Assembly (NCBI RefSeq): GCF_024807145.1
Contig: NZ_JANUCA010000003.1
Coordinates: 124,001 to 188,000, forward strand
Source: Microbacterium sp. AK031
GTDB lineage: Bacteria > Actinomycetota > Actinomycetes > Actinomycetales > Microbacteriaceae
Direction of reading: 5' to 3'
DNA length: 64,000 nucleotides
A model generated the notes under the pieces. It had not been told where the DNA came from. It worked only from the letters and a program-made list of their open reading frames with translations, and searched no databases. A program made the position numbers and the translations under genes. The stretch's first letter is position 1. Each line of letters starts with the position of its first letter. Positions 43,562 to 51,913 of this stretch are shown one piece after another.

Positions 43562-46500
43562 ATGAGACTCAAACTGACCCTGCATCGGCAGGCGGGGGAT
43601 CCGGTCGACATCGTGATCACCACGGATTCGACCGCGACTGCAGGCGACGTGGCGCGCCACGTCGCCGAAGCCGATCCCACCCGCTCGGTGCCTGTCGCCG
43701 ACGGCGATGTGCTCACTCTGGCCGTCGCCCCTCCGACGGCCGAGCGTCTCGTCCCGCTGCAGCCCGACATCCCGATCGGAGAGGCGGCGATCGGCTCCGG
43801 CTTCGCGGCATCCATCCTGAACTACGGCCCGGACTACGTCTCCACCGGCCAGCGCGAGGTCGTGGGCGTGCTCCGCGCGGTCGCAGGACCGCTCGCAGGC
43901 CAGGAGTTCCCCATCTCATCCGGCCAGGTGGTCATCGGGCGCGACAGCGACAGCGACGTCGTGCTCGCCGACCCCATGGTCTCCAAACGCCACGCGAGGA
44001 TCGAAGCCGGCCAGCACATCGAGGTCGCCGACCTCAACTCGGCCAACGGCGTGCTCGTCGACGGCGTCGCCGTGCAGAGGGTCCGCCTCGAAGAGGGAGA
44101 GCCCTTCATCATCGGCGCGACGACGCTCGTCCTGCGCCTCGCCCGCTCATTCGACGGCACTGCGGCCGAGGAGCCGATCATCGAGCGCGGCGGGGGACTG
44201 CTCTTCAACCGCAGTCCCCGGGTCGAGGTGCGCTATCCGGGAACGGGGTTCAAGCCGCCGCGGCTGCCGACCGAGAAGATCGGGAAGATGTTCCCGTGGC
44301 CGATCCTGATCACCCCGATCCTGATGGGCGTCGCGCTGTACATGCTGAACGGCAATCCGCGTTCACTGCTCATGATCGTGATGACGCCGCTCATGGCACT
44401 CGGGAACATCATCAATCAGTCCGTGCAGGCCAAGAAGAGCACGAACCATGAGTTCATGCTCTTCGAGAGGCAGTACGAGGAACTCGAAGAGGACTTCTTC
44501 CGCGGCAAACCGGAAGAGGAGCAGGCGCGCAATGCCGAGGCGCCTCCCGTCGCCGAGGTCTTCGACCATGCCATGAGACTGGGCCCGATGCTGTGGACCA
44601 GACGACCGGAGCACTGGAACTTCCTCGGTCTGCGACTGGGTACTTGTCGACTGCCGGCACGCAACACCATCGCCGAGACGGACACACCCGATGGCCTGCC
44701 GGAGTTCATCGAGCGCGTCGAGCGACTTCAGGAGCGGTACGCGTTCGTCGACGATGTCCCGGTGTTCGAACTGCTCGCGGACGCCGGTTCGATCGGTATC
44801 GCCGGGCCCCAGGCCGCCGCCGCCGACGCGATGCGCGGCATCGCCGTGCAGCTTTTCGGGCTGCACGCGCCGAACGACGTCGTCGCCGTCGCATTCTCGG
44901 ATTCCGCGTGGACGGCCGAGCTCGACTGGCTCAAATGGATGCCGCACACGTCGAGTGAGAAGAGCCCGTTCCGGGATGTCGCGCTCGCCGACTCCGCACC
45001 CACCGGCGCCGCACTGCTGAGCACTCTCGAGGATTACGTGCAGCGCGCGGCAGCGGGGGTTGCCAACAGTGGCGAGCCGCGGGGTCCGTTCAAGGACGAC
45101 TGGAATCCGCTGCTCTACGGCACGGATGTCGCGCGGGCCGCGACCGACCACAAGAACACCTCGCCGGTATCGGTCATCGTCTTCGTCAGCAGCGATGCCC
45201 CGATCGACCGAGGGCGCCTCACGGACGTGCTCGACCGCGGCGCCGACCACGGTGTCCACGCGGTGTTCGTCTCACCCACGGTCGAATCGCTCCCGGCGGT
45301 CTGCCGCAGCTACATCGACGTCACGGCAGGTCTCGAAGACGCCCAGGTCGGGCTCGTGCGCACCGGTGACAACTTCGAGCACGTGCAGGTCGAGGGCGTC
45401 TCGAACGCGTACATGCACATGCTGGCGCGACGTATGTCGCCGGTGCTGGATGCCAGCACTGCCGTGCACGATGCCTCCGACATCCCGGGCGCCGTGATGT
45501 TCCTGCAGCTCGTGGACCCCGCGATCGCTGAAGACCCTCAGATCGTGATCGAGCGCTGGCGCCAGAACAACACCATCGTCGACAGGTCGCAGGCATCGAG
45601 ACCGAGGCTCAAGAAGGCGGGCAATCTGCGTGCCATCATCGGGCAGGGCGCGAGCGATGCGATGGCGCTCGACCTGCGCACGCACGGTCCGCACGCACTG
45701 GTCGGCGGAACGACCGGCGCCGGAAAATCCGAGTTCCTCCAGGCATGGGTGCTCGGTATGGCCGCAGCGCACAGCCCCGACCGCGTCACGTTCCTCTTCG
45801 TCGACTACAAGGGCGGATCCGCCTTCGCGGACTGCGTCGAGCTGCCGCACTGCGTGGGACTGGTCACCGACCTCAGCCCTCATCTCGTGCGTCGTGCGCT
45901 GACCAGCCTGCGGGCCGAGCTGCAGCACCGTGAGCATCTGCTGAACCGGAAGAAGGCGAAGGACCTCCTCGAGCTCGAGAAGCGCCAGGATCCGGAGTGC
46001 CCTCCGGCGCTCGTGCTCGTGATCGACGAGTTCGCCGCGCTGGCATCCGAGATGCCGGACTTCGTCGACGGGGTCGTCGACATCGCGCAGCGCGGTCGAT
46101 CCCTCGGCATCCACCTGATCATGGCCACCCAGCGCCCCGCCGGAGTCATCAAGGACAACCTGCGCGCGAACACGAATCTGCGAATCGCGCTCCGCATGGC
46201 GGATGAAGCCGATTCGCGCGACGTGGTCGACGACCCGATCGCGGCCACGTTCTCGGCGGCCATCCCCGGCCGCGCCATCGCGAAGACCGGGCCGGGCAGG
46301 CTGGTGCCGTTCCAGTCGGCCTATGCGGGAGGCTGGACGAACGACGACGACGCAGCCGTGGCCGATGTGCGGGTGAGGGAGCTGCGATTCGGGTCCAGCG
46401 CGGAATGGGAGCCCGAGCGGTCTGCAGAAGCGGAGACGCACGAGGAGGACCTCGGCCCGAACGACCAGAAGCGCATCGTGTCGACGCTCATCCGCGCGAG

Positions 46501-48124
46501 CGAGGTGGCATCCCTGCAGCGTCCTCGTCGGCCATGGCTCGACGATCTGGCGGCGGTCGTCGATCTGAAGGGTCTGCCGAACGACGGCGACATCCGCATT
46601 CCGATCGCTCTGATGGACGTGCCGGAGAAGCAGCAGCAGGAGTCGGCGGTGTTCGTACCTGACCGCGACGGTTCGCTGGTCGTGTACGGAACGTCAGGAT
46701 CGGGCAAGTCGACGGTGCTGAAGACCATCGCGACCTCGGCAGGTATGCGACCCGATCGAGGGCGCGTGCAGGTGTACTGCCTCGATTTCGCCTCCGGAGC
46801 ACTCGGGCCGCTGGCTGACCTGCCGCACGTCGGCTCTGTCGTGGACGGATCCGACGCCGAGCGCATCCAACGGCTGTTCCGCACGCTCGATCGCGAGATG
46901 GATCGTCGCTCGGCCGCGTTCTCAGCCGCCAGCGCGGCGACCGTCCAGGAGTATCGGGAGATCGCGGATCCGAACATGCCGCGCATCCTGCTGCTGATGG
47001 ACAACTTCCCCGAGTTCAAGAAGGACTGGGAGTACGCGCCGGGGCGCGCCGCGTTCTATCGCACCTTCATGCGCATCCTCGGCGAGGGGCGCACGCTCGG
47101 GATTCACACGGTGATCACGGCGGATCGCGGGAACGCGGTCCCCAGTGCGGTGGCCTCGAACATCTCGCGTCGAGTCGTGCTGCGCCTCGGTGACCCGAGC
47201 CAGTACATGCTGCTGAACGCACCGAGGGACATCCTCGACGAGCAGTCTGCTCCAGGACGGGCGATCATCGACGGCCACGAGACGCAGATCGCAGTGCTGG
47301 GCGGCACGACGAACGTCGTGGAACAGACCAAGGCGCTCAGTGCGCTGGCTGCTCAGCTGAGATCCGAGGGTGTGCGCGACCTTCCCGAGATCGGCGCGCT
47401 GCCCACCATGGTGCCGGCCACGGAGATGCCGGCGACCGTCGACGGGATGCCGGTGTTCGGTGTGGCCGACGACTCGCTCGCCCCGCACGGCTTCGAGCCG
47501 ATCGGGTCGTTCGTGATCTCCGGTCCTCCAGCGTCGGGTCGGACGAATGCGCTCAGGGCGCTGGTGGTGGCCATGGAGCGCTTCGATCCCAGCGTTCGCA
47601 TGTACCACTTCGGCAGCCGGCGTTCGCAGCTAAAGGACTTCCGGCCGTGGGTGCGCAGCGCGATCAAACCTGAGGATGAGAAGGAGCTGGCCACCGAGCT
47701 GATCGAGCTGGTCGCCGGTGACACGGCTGACGGCCGGATCCTGATCGTCATCGAAGACATGCCACACCTCGCGGATGGACCGGCTGACCGGCCGATGCGC
47801 ACACTGCTGCAGGCGATGAACAACAGCGACCACATGCTGATCGGCGAGGCCGAGATCAGTCGCGCCAGCGGCAGCATCGGCGTGCTCGGCGAGTGGAAGA
47901 CCGGTCGTCAGGGCATCGTCCTCAAGCCGGACACGTACGACGGGGAATCGATCTTCAAGACGGCGTTCGGTCGCGTCAAGCGCTCGGACTTCCCGGTCGG
48001 GCGCGGCATATTCGTGCAGGCGGGTCGCATGATCACGATGCAGATGCCGCTCGTTCCCGAGGCGCCCGCGATGGGCAGCGGTGCCATGGGTACCGCTCCC
48101 CGTTTGCGGGAGAGGAATCGTTGA
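43562..48124 (+). CDS. FHA-containing FtsK/SpoIIIE ATPase of type VII secretion (EccC/EssC-like)
   Basis: A 1520-residue motor ATPase of a type VII secretion system. The N-terminal about 200 residues hold an FHA domain (VVIGRDSDSDVVLADPMVSK from about 122, RHARIEAG, NSANGVLVDG) after a ubiquitin-like stretch. Two membrane helices follow (PWPILITPILMGVALYML; LLMIVMTPLMALGNII). Three tandem FtsK-type ATPase domains come next. D1 has Walker A GGTTGAGKSEF (Lys722) and Walker B LVLVIDEFAAL. D2 has GTSGSGKSTVL (Lys1049) and ILLLMDNFPEF. D3 has GPPASGRTNAL, with Arg1327 where Lys is expected, and ILIVIEDMPHL. The N-terminal FHA is the plan of firmicute EssC; mycobacterial EccC lacks it. It is followed 76 bp later by a WXG100 gene. 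Confidence 0.93.
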   Translation: MRLKLTLHRQAGDPVDIVITTDSTATAGDVARHVAEADPTRSVPVADGDVLTLAVAPPTAERLVPLQPDIPIGEAAIGSGFAASILNYGPDYVSTGQREVVGVLRAVAGPLAGQEFPISSGQVVIGRDSDSDVVLADPMVSKRHARIEAGQHIEVADLNSANGVLVDGVAVQRVRLEEGEPFIIGATTLVLRLARSFDGTAAEEPIIERGGGLLFNRSPRVEVRYPGTGFKPPRLPTEKIGKMFPWPILITPILMGVALYMLNGNPRSLLMIVMTPLMALGNIINQSVQAKKSTNHEFMLFERQYEELEEDFFRGKPEEEQARNAEAPPVAEVFDHAMRLGPMLWTRRPEHWNFLGLRLGTCRLPARNTIAETDTPDGLPEFIERVERLQERYAFVDDVPVFELLADAGSIGIAGPQAAAADAMRGIAVQLFGLHAPNDVVAVAFSDSAWTAELDWLKWMPHTSSEKSPFRDVALADSAPTGAALLSTLEDYVQRAAAGVANSGEPRGPFKDDWNPLLYGTDVARAATDHKNTSPVSVIVFVSSDAPIDRGRLTDVLDRGADHGVHAVFVSPTVESLPAVCRSYIDVTAGLEDAQVGLVRTGDNFEHVQVEGVSNAYMHMLARRMSPVLDASTAVHDASDIPGAVMFLQLVDPAIAEDPQIVIERWRQNNTIVDRSQASRPRLKKAGNLRAIIGQGASDAMALDLRTHGPHALVGGTTGAGKSEFLQAWVLGMAAAHSPDRVTFLFVDYKGGSAFADCVELPHCVGLVTDLSPHLVRRALTSLRAELQHREHLLNRKKAKDLLELEKRQDPECPPALVLVIDEFAALASEMPDFVDGVVDIAQRGRSLGIHLIMATQRPAGVIKDNLRANTNLRIALRMADEADSRDVVDDPIAATFSAAIPGRAIAKTGPGRLVPFQSAYAGGWTNDDDAAVADVRVRELRFGSSAEWEPERSAEAETHEEDLGPNDQKRIVSTLIRASEVASLQRPRRPWLDDLAAVVDLKGLPNDGDIRIPIALMDVPEKQQQESAVFVPDRDGSLVVYGTSGSGKSTVLKTIATSAGMRPDRGRVQVYCLDFASGALGPLADLPHVGSVVDGSDAERIQRLFRTLDREMDRRSAAFSAASAATVQEYREIADPNMPRILLLMDNFPEFKKDWEYAPGRAAFYRTFMRILGEGRTLGIHTVITADRGNAVPSAVASNISRRVVLRLGDPSQYMLLNAPRDILDEQSAPGRAIIDGHETQIAVLGGTTNVVEQTKALSALAAQLRSEGVRDLPEIGALPTMVPATEMPATVDGMPVFGVADDSLAPHGFEPIGSFVISGPPASGRTNALRALVVAMERFDPSVRMYHFGSRRSQLKDFRPWVRSAIKPEDEKELATELIELVAGDTADGRILIVIEDMPHLADGPADRPMRTLLQAMNNSDHMLIGEAEISRASGSIGVLGEWKTGRQGIVLKPDTYDGESIFKTAFGRVKRSDFPVGRGIFVQAGRMITMQMPLVPEAPAMGSGAMGTAPRLRERNR

Positions 48125-48200
48125 CTAGTCTCATTCACGAGGCCGCAGGGGCCTGAAGAAGGCCATACGGGCCGGAAGACGAACGCGGGAGGCAGTTCTC

Positions 48201-48479
48201 ATGGCACATGACTTTGGTGCAACATATAGCGAGATGGAGGGCGCTGCTCAGCGTCTGCGCGACGGACGTCAGACCGTCACTGACACTCTGAAGGAACTCC
48301 AGGGCATCATCGATGACCTGGTCCAGGACGGGTTCAAGACCGAGAACGCGTCGGAGCAGTACTCCTCGTCGTACAACGACCTCACGAGCTCGCTGGACGA
48401 CGCGGCTGAGGCCGTGAACGACATGGCGACCGCGCTCGACCAGATGGCTGACAAGATCCGCGATACCGACCAGCTCTGA
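48201..48479 (+). CDS. WXG100/ESAT-6-like small secreted protein
   Basis: A 92-residue all-helical protein of WXG100 size, directly after the motor gene and preceded by GGGAGGCA. The helical hairpin turn lies at about residues 40-50, but the W-x-G signature is replaced by F45-K-T47 (DDLVQDGFKTENAS). The C-terminal helix ends MADKIRDTDQL. A Y-x-x-x-D/E export signal is partly matched by SYNDLTSSLDD. It is probably the general secreted substrate or regulator of the motor. The transcript ends at the hairpin just downstream. Confidence 0.85.
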   Translation: MAHDFGATYSEMEGAAQRLRDGRQTVTDTLKELQGIIDDLVQDGFKTENASEQYSSSYNDLTSSLDDAAEAVNDMATALDQMADKIRDTDQL

Positions 48480-48487
48480 GCGTCCGC

Positions 48488-48541
48488 AGCGAAGGCCGTG
48501 GCGCCAGTCCCGAGGGGCTGGTCCCCCGGCCTTCGCTGTTT
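48488..48541 (+). terminator. Terminator after the WXG100 gene
   Basis: AGCGAAGGCC (48488-48497) pairs with GGCCTTCGCT (48528-48537); a GTTT tail follows. An inner GC-rich hairpin (CCAG...CTGG) fills the loop. It separates the structural secretion operon from the accessory genes. Confidence 0.8.
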
Positions 48542-48564
48542 CGGACCCTGCGGTAAACGACGAA

Positions 48565-48570
48565 TAGAAT
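48565..48570 (+). promoter_or_regulatory. -10 element of a leaderless promoter
   Basis: TAGAAT ends 7 nt before the ATG at 48578, just after the terminator of the secretion operon. It probably starts a new, leaderless transcript for the 74-residue protein and the lipoprotein gene. Confidence 0.5.
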
Positions 48571-48577
48571 CGGGAAC

Positions 48578-48802
48578 ATGAGCGGAGCACAGAGCTACTG
48601 GTACAACCTGTCGACCCAGTCAGTGGTGCAGGCCGACGAGCGGCCGTCAGAGGACACCATCGGTCCGTTCGCCACGGCTGAGGAAGCAGCGGACTCGCCG
48701 GCCGTGCTGTTGGAGCACGCGCGCGCGTGGCTCGAGAGCGAAGAGAGCGAGCCGTTCCGTGCGATGGCCGAGGAGAGCGGCCACGACGCCGATTACGTGT
48801 GA
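48578..48802 (+). CDS. Small SPOR-like conserved protein
   Basis: A 74-residue cytoplasmic protein. It resembles short actinobacterial proteins with the pattern YWYNL-x-T...GPFATAEEA that are related to SPOR-type folds and are sometimes mislabelled as methionine aminopeptidase. Here the pattern is SYWYNLSTQSV ... TIGPFATAEEAADS. The function is unknown. It begins right after a TAGAAT hexamer (leaderless) and ends 7 bp before the downstream lipoprotein gene, with which it is probably co-transcribed. Confidence 0.7.
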   Translation: MSGAQSYWYNLSTQSVVQADERPSEDTIGPFATAEEAADSPAVLLEHARAWLESEESEPFRAMAEESGHDADYV

Positions 48803-48809
48803 CGGCGGC

Positions 48810-50498
48810 ATGAGGGGGAGGCGCCGCGTCGCGGCTCTGACAGCCGGCGCGCTCGTAGTCGGCCTGACCGCGTGCACGCCTGCGCTGCCGGAAACGGTCG
48901 TGCTGGGGACGACGGTCGTCGTGGGCTGGTCAGGAGAATTCACATCCGCGAACGCAGCGGCTTCTCCCACCACGGGCAACATCGACATCGCTGCGATGAC
49001 CAGGGGCCGCTTCGGTGACGTGGTCGACGGCGACTTCGTTCCCGACGAAGGCTTCGGCACAGTCGAGATCGTCAGCGACGATCCCTTCACGGTGCGGTAC
49101 GACGTCACCGAGCCCGCGTGGTCGGATGGGATCCCGCTCGACGCCGCCGACCTGCTGCTGGGCTGGGCAGGTGCCGCGGGCTACTTCCCGCAGGCCGAGG
49201 ATTCCGAGACGGATGCCGTGGCGCCGAAGGTCCCGGTCGTCGACGAGTTCGCGCGCTCGATGGACGTGACCTTCGCGCAACCGATCGACGACTGGCAGAG
49301 CGCGGTGACGGTGCCGGTTCCCGCGCATGTCCTCGGCGCCCTCGCCTTCGGCATCGACGATCCGATGGAGGCGAAGCAGGCAGTCATCACCGCGATCCGG
49401 ACATCGGATGACGCGGCGATTGAAGAGATGGGTGCGGTCTGGAACGAGGGGTTCGAGTTCGGCGAAGACGCGGAGCCCGCAGGAGAGCTGCTGCTCTCGA
49501 GCGGTCCCTTCCTCGTCGATTCGGCCGGCTCCGGTGAGGGAGAGGGCATGGTGCTCGTCCCGAACCCGGCATATCGTGGCCCGGTCACACCGCAGGTCGC
49601 CAGGGTCGAGCTCGTGCCGCCCGGCGATGATCCTCTCGGCCTCGTCGGCGCCGAGCTGGACGTGGTCCAGGTGTCTCCTACGGCGGCGAATCATGACGCG
49701 GTGCGTGAACTCGAGCGCAAGGACTTCACGGTCAACACCACGAACGACGGCACTGTCTGGGCGATGCTGCTCAAACCCGCCGGGGTGTTCAGTGGCGTTC
49801 CCGCACGCACCGCGTTCATTCACGCCGTGCCGCAGCGGGACCTGACGGATCGGGGCGGGGGAGCTTGGGCGGCATCCTTCGCGCCGACCACGTCCATGAT
49901 CACGGCTCCAGGGTCGCGCGCCTACGACGTCGTGAATGAGGACTCCGGCTTTCTGCAGACGCTCGGAGCAACCGACACCGAGCCGGATCTGGAGCGCGAG
50001 CACGCCGGTTTCGCCCCGGGTACGAGCGTGTGCGTGCTCTACGACCGGGGCAGCGAGTTCGCCGTCGGCGCGTTCGCCGCGATGCGGGAGGCCGCAGCCG
50101 AAGCCGGCTGGAACGTGGTCGACTGCGGTTCAGACGATTTCGGCGCTGCGTTCGAACAGCGCGGGTGGGACGCCGCGATCGCACGGGTGCCCATCCCCCG
50201 CACGCCCGAGCAGATCGCCGCGCAATGGGGAAGCGGCGGTGCAGAGCCGATCACCGGTCAGACGGATCCCGACCGCGACGCCCTGATCGCTAAACTCGCT
50301 CAGACCACCGACGTCTATGAGGCACGGGAGATCCAAGCGCAGATCGAGGCCACGATCGTGCGGGCAGCGGTGGCGCTGCCGCTCGCGGCGAACCCCGTCT
50401 TGACGGTCGTCGACCGCGGTACGACAGGAGTCGCGACGCGCAATGGAACCATGGCGATGCTGACCTCGGGCGCCACTCAGTGGGCGGTCGTTCCGTGA
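48810..50498 (+). CDS. Orphan solute-binding lipoprotein (ABC transporter family 5-like)
   Basis: A 562-residue exported lipoprotein with signal MRGRRRVAALTAGALVVGLT and a lipobox-type Cys22. The layout resembles the peptide/nickel-binding (SBP family 5) fold: an N-terminal VVVGWSGEFTSANAAASP strand, the conserved DPFTVRYDVTEPAWSDGIPLDAADLLLGW-like region (here at about residues 90-118, shown in part), and a C-terminal NPVLTVVDRG. No permease or ATPase gene is nearby, so it is an orphan inside the type VII locus. It may have been recruited as a periplasmic-side partner or checkpoint; this is inference. The ATG at 48810 is used because the upstream frame shows no signal sequence. Confidence 0.8.
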   Translation: MRGRRRVAALTAGALVVGLTACTPALPETVVLGTTVVVGWSGEFTSANAAASPTTGNIDIAAMTRGRFGDVVDGDFVPDEGFGTVEIVSDDPFTVRYDVTEPAWSDGIPLDAADLLLGWAGAAGYFPQAEDSETDAVAPKVPVVDEFARSMDVTFAQPIDDWQSAVTVPVPAHVLGALAFGIDDPMEAKQAVITAIRTSDDAAIEEMGAVWNEGFEFGEDAEPAGELLLSSGPFLVDSAGSGEGEGMVLVPNPAYRGPVTPQVARVELVPPGDDPLGLVGAELDVVQVSPTAANHDAVRELERKDFTVNTTNDGTVWAMLLKPAGVFSGVPARTAFIHAVPQRDLTDRGGGAWAASFAPTTSMITAPGSRAYDVVNEDSGFLQTLGATDTEPDLEREHAGFAPGTSVCVLYDRGSEFAVGAFAAMREAAAEAGWNVVDCGSDDFGAAFEQRGWDAAIARVPIPRTPEQIAAQWGSGGAEPITGQTDPDRDALIAKLAQTTDVYEAREIQAQIEATIVRAAVALPLAANPVLTVVDRGTTGVATRNGTMAMLTSGATQWAVVP

Positions 50499-50536
50499 GC
50501 CATCGGATCGTGCTCGCTGCGTCCTGGGCTGTTCTC

Positions 50537-50582
50537 CCCATCGCACGCGGCACGACTCGACCCGTAAGGTCATCTGTGGAGG
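50537..50582 (+). promoter_or_regulatory. Shared cassette promoter block, copy 1
   Basis: CCCATCG (50537-50543), 21 nt, TAAGGT (50565-50570), 7 nt, GGAGG (50578-50582), then the GTG start at 50590. The same spaced elements precede the other two carrier genes. Confidence 0.6.
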
Positions 50583-50589
50583 TTGTGCC

Positions 50590-51297
50590 GTGGGAATGAT
50601 GTTGCCGAATGAGCTCGTCTGGGTGATGGAGAAGCTCGGTTTCGAGTGGCCGGATATCGACGAGGACGAGGTCCGCAGGGGTGCCGTTCTGGTGCGGAAC
50701 TTGGGAACGGATCTGGAGTCGGTGATTCAGTCGGTCGACCGCAAGATCAACGGTGATCTGGGTGTGGCGTTGCGGGGGCAGACGGGGCCTGCGACGGTGA
50801 GCGCGTGGAACACGAATCGTTCGCAGAATCTGCAGAAGCTGGTCGACATCATGCCGCCGGCCGCGACGGCGATGGATGTGGGCGCTGATGCGATCTTTGC
50901 GTTGAAGATGAAGGTGGTCTTCGATGTGACGACGACGATGATCGCGTTGGTGGCGATGTTGACGAATCCGGTCACGGCGTTGGGTGCAGGACCGATGCTG
51001 CTGATCAAGAAGAAGCTGCTGAACGCGGCGGTGGACATCGCGGTGGAGCAGTTGTTGGAGCAGCTTCTGCCGATGGCGATCGAGCCGATGTCGGAGCAGT
51101 TGCCTGCGGTGATCGATGCGGTGCTGAATGCGCCGATGGTCGAGGGTGCCGCGGGGGATTCGGATGAGTTCTACGCGGACCTGCAGGCATTGGAGGATGC
51201 GCAGTCCGAGATGAAGCTGCGCGGTGAAGATATCTCAACGCTGACGTCGACGTTCTTCACGGAGTTCTCGGCTCTTGATTTCGGAGGAGACGCCTGA
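50590..51297 (+). CDS. Type VII effector carrier, WXG100-like helical domain protein (copy 1)
   Basis: A 235-residue protein matching the N-terminal WXG100-like domain of CpnT-type and other actinobacterial T7SS toxins. It opens with MGMMLPNELVWVMEKLGFEW, followed by PDIDEDEV. It has a hydrophobic helical pair at about 103-150 (DVTTTMIALVAMLTNPVTAL) and a C-terminal helix (LQALEDAQSEMKLRGEDIST). In CpnT-like toxins this domain is fused to the toxin; here the toxin is a separate gene starting in the TGATG overlap. The start is GTG with GGAGG 7 nt upstream. By eye it differs from copy 3 at about 35 of 235 positions and is more distant from copy 2. Rich use of TTG Leu codons differs from the neighbours. 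Export with the downstream toxin is inferred. Confidence 0.8.
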   Translation: MGMMLPNELVWVMEKLGFEWPDIDEDEVRRGAVLVRNLGTDLESVIQSVDRKINGDLGVALRGQTGPATVSAWNTNRSQNLQKLVDIMPPAATAMDVGADAIFALKMKVVFDVTTTMIALVAMLTNPVTALGAGPMLLIKKKLLNAAVDIAVEQLLEQLLPMAIEPMSEQLPAVIDAVLNAPMVEGAAGDSDEFYADLQALEDAQSEMKLRGEDISTLTSTFFTEFSALDFGGDA

Positions 51298-51881
51298 TGG
51301 GCACAATCGGACGCGCGTTCGCTGATCTGTGGCAAGCAATGGTCAAAGGCGGCAAGGACGCCAATGTCAGACTTCCTGAGGTCACGCGCAAGATGGACGA
51401 CCATCTTGAGGAGATCAAGCAGAAGGTGAAGCTTCTCGACGGGACGGATGCCCCCGATCTGACGGGCAACAGCACGACGCGCATCGATCGGACGAGCACG
51501 GAGGTGCTGTACCGATCGGACAACCGGCCATCGAGCGTGATCTTCGACGAAGGCTTCCAGGTGAGGGATGCATCGAACAACGATCTCAGTCACTTCGTGC
51601 ACACCAACGCGCCGGCTAACTTCGTCAGCACGTCCAGAGACGAGAATCTCTACCAGAACTGGCCGGCGGACTACCGCTACACGGTCGATGCGCCTGGCGG
51701 GATCGATGTCGATGCCACGATGCCTGACGGTCCGTATGCCCCGCACAAGCCGAATCCTGAACATGAGATCGCCTTCCAAGGTGGCATTCCCGCGGAGCAC
51801 ATCGTCGGTGCGCACCCCGTGCTCCCGGATAAGAGCCTGGGGGATTGGATTTCTAATCCGAACTACAGTGGTGGAAGATGA
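51297..51881 (+). CDS. Predicted secreted ADP-ribosyltransferase toxin (pertussis toxin S1/scabin-like)
   Basis: A 194-residue effector. The first about 45 residues (LWQAMVKGGKDANVRLPEVT, RKMDDHLEEIKQ) form a helical leader shared with the nuclease toxin at 55133. The rest has the R-S-E signature of mono-ADP-ribosyltransferases: Arg73 in LYRSDNRPSSVIFDEGF, Ser111-Thr-Ser113 in NFVSTSRDENLY, and Glu155-His-Glu157 in NPEHEIAFQGGIP followed by IVGAHPV. The spacing and wording follow pertussis toxin subunit 1 (YRYDSRPP...FVSTS). The E-x-E form in known enzymes often goes with arginine targets; Q-x-E goes with DNA or other bases. The target is unknown. Coupled to the carrier by a 1-bp overlap, with GGAGGA 8 nt upstream. 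Confidence 0.82.
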   Translation: MGTIGRAFADLWQAMVKGGKDANVRLPEVTRKMDDHLEEIKQKVKLLDGTDAPDLTGNSTTRIDRTSTEVLYRSDNRPSSVIFDEGFQVRDASNNDLSHFVHTNAPANFVSTSRDENLYQNWPADYRYTVDAPGGIDVDATMPDGPYAPHKPNPEHEIAFQGGIPAEHIVGAHPVLPDKSLGDWISNPNYSGGR

Positions 51882-51913
51882 TGGAGCCTGAACAGGAGAA
51901 GGAGGACCGGCGC

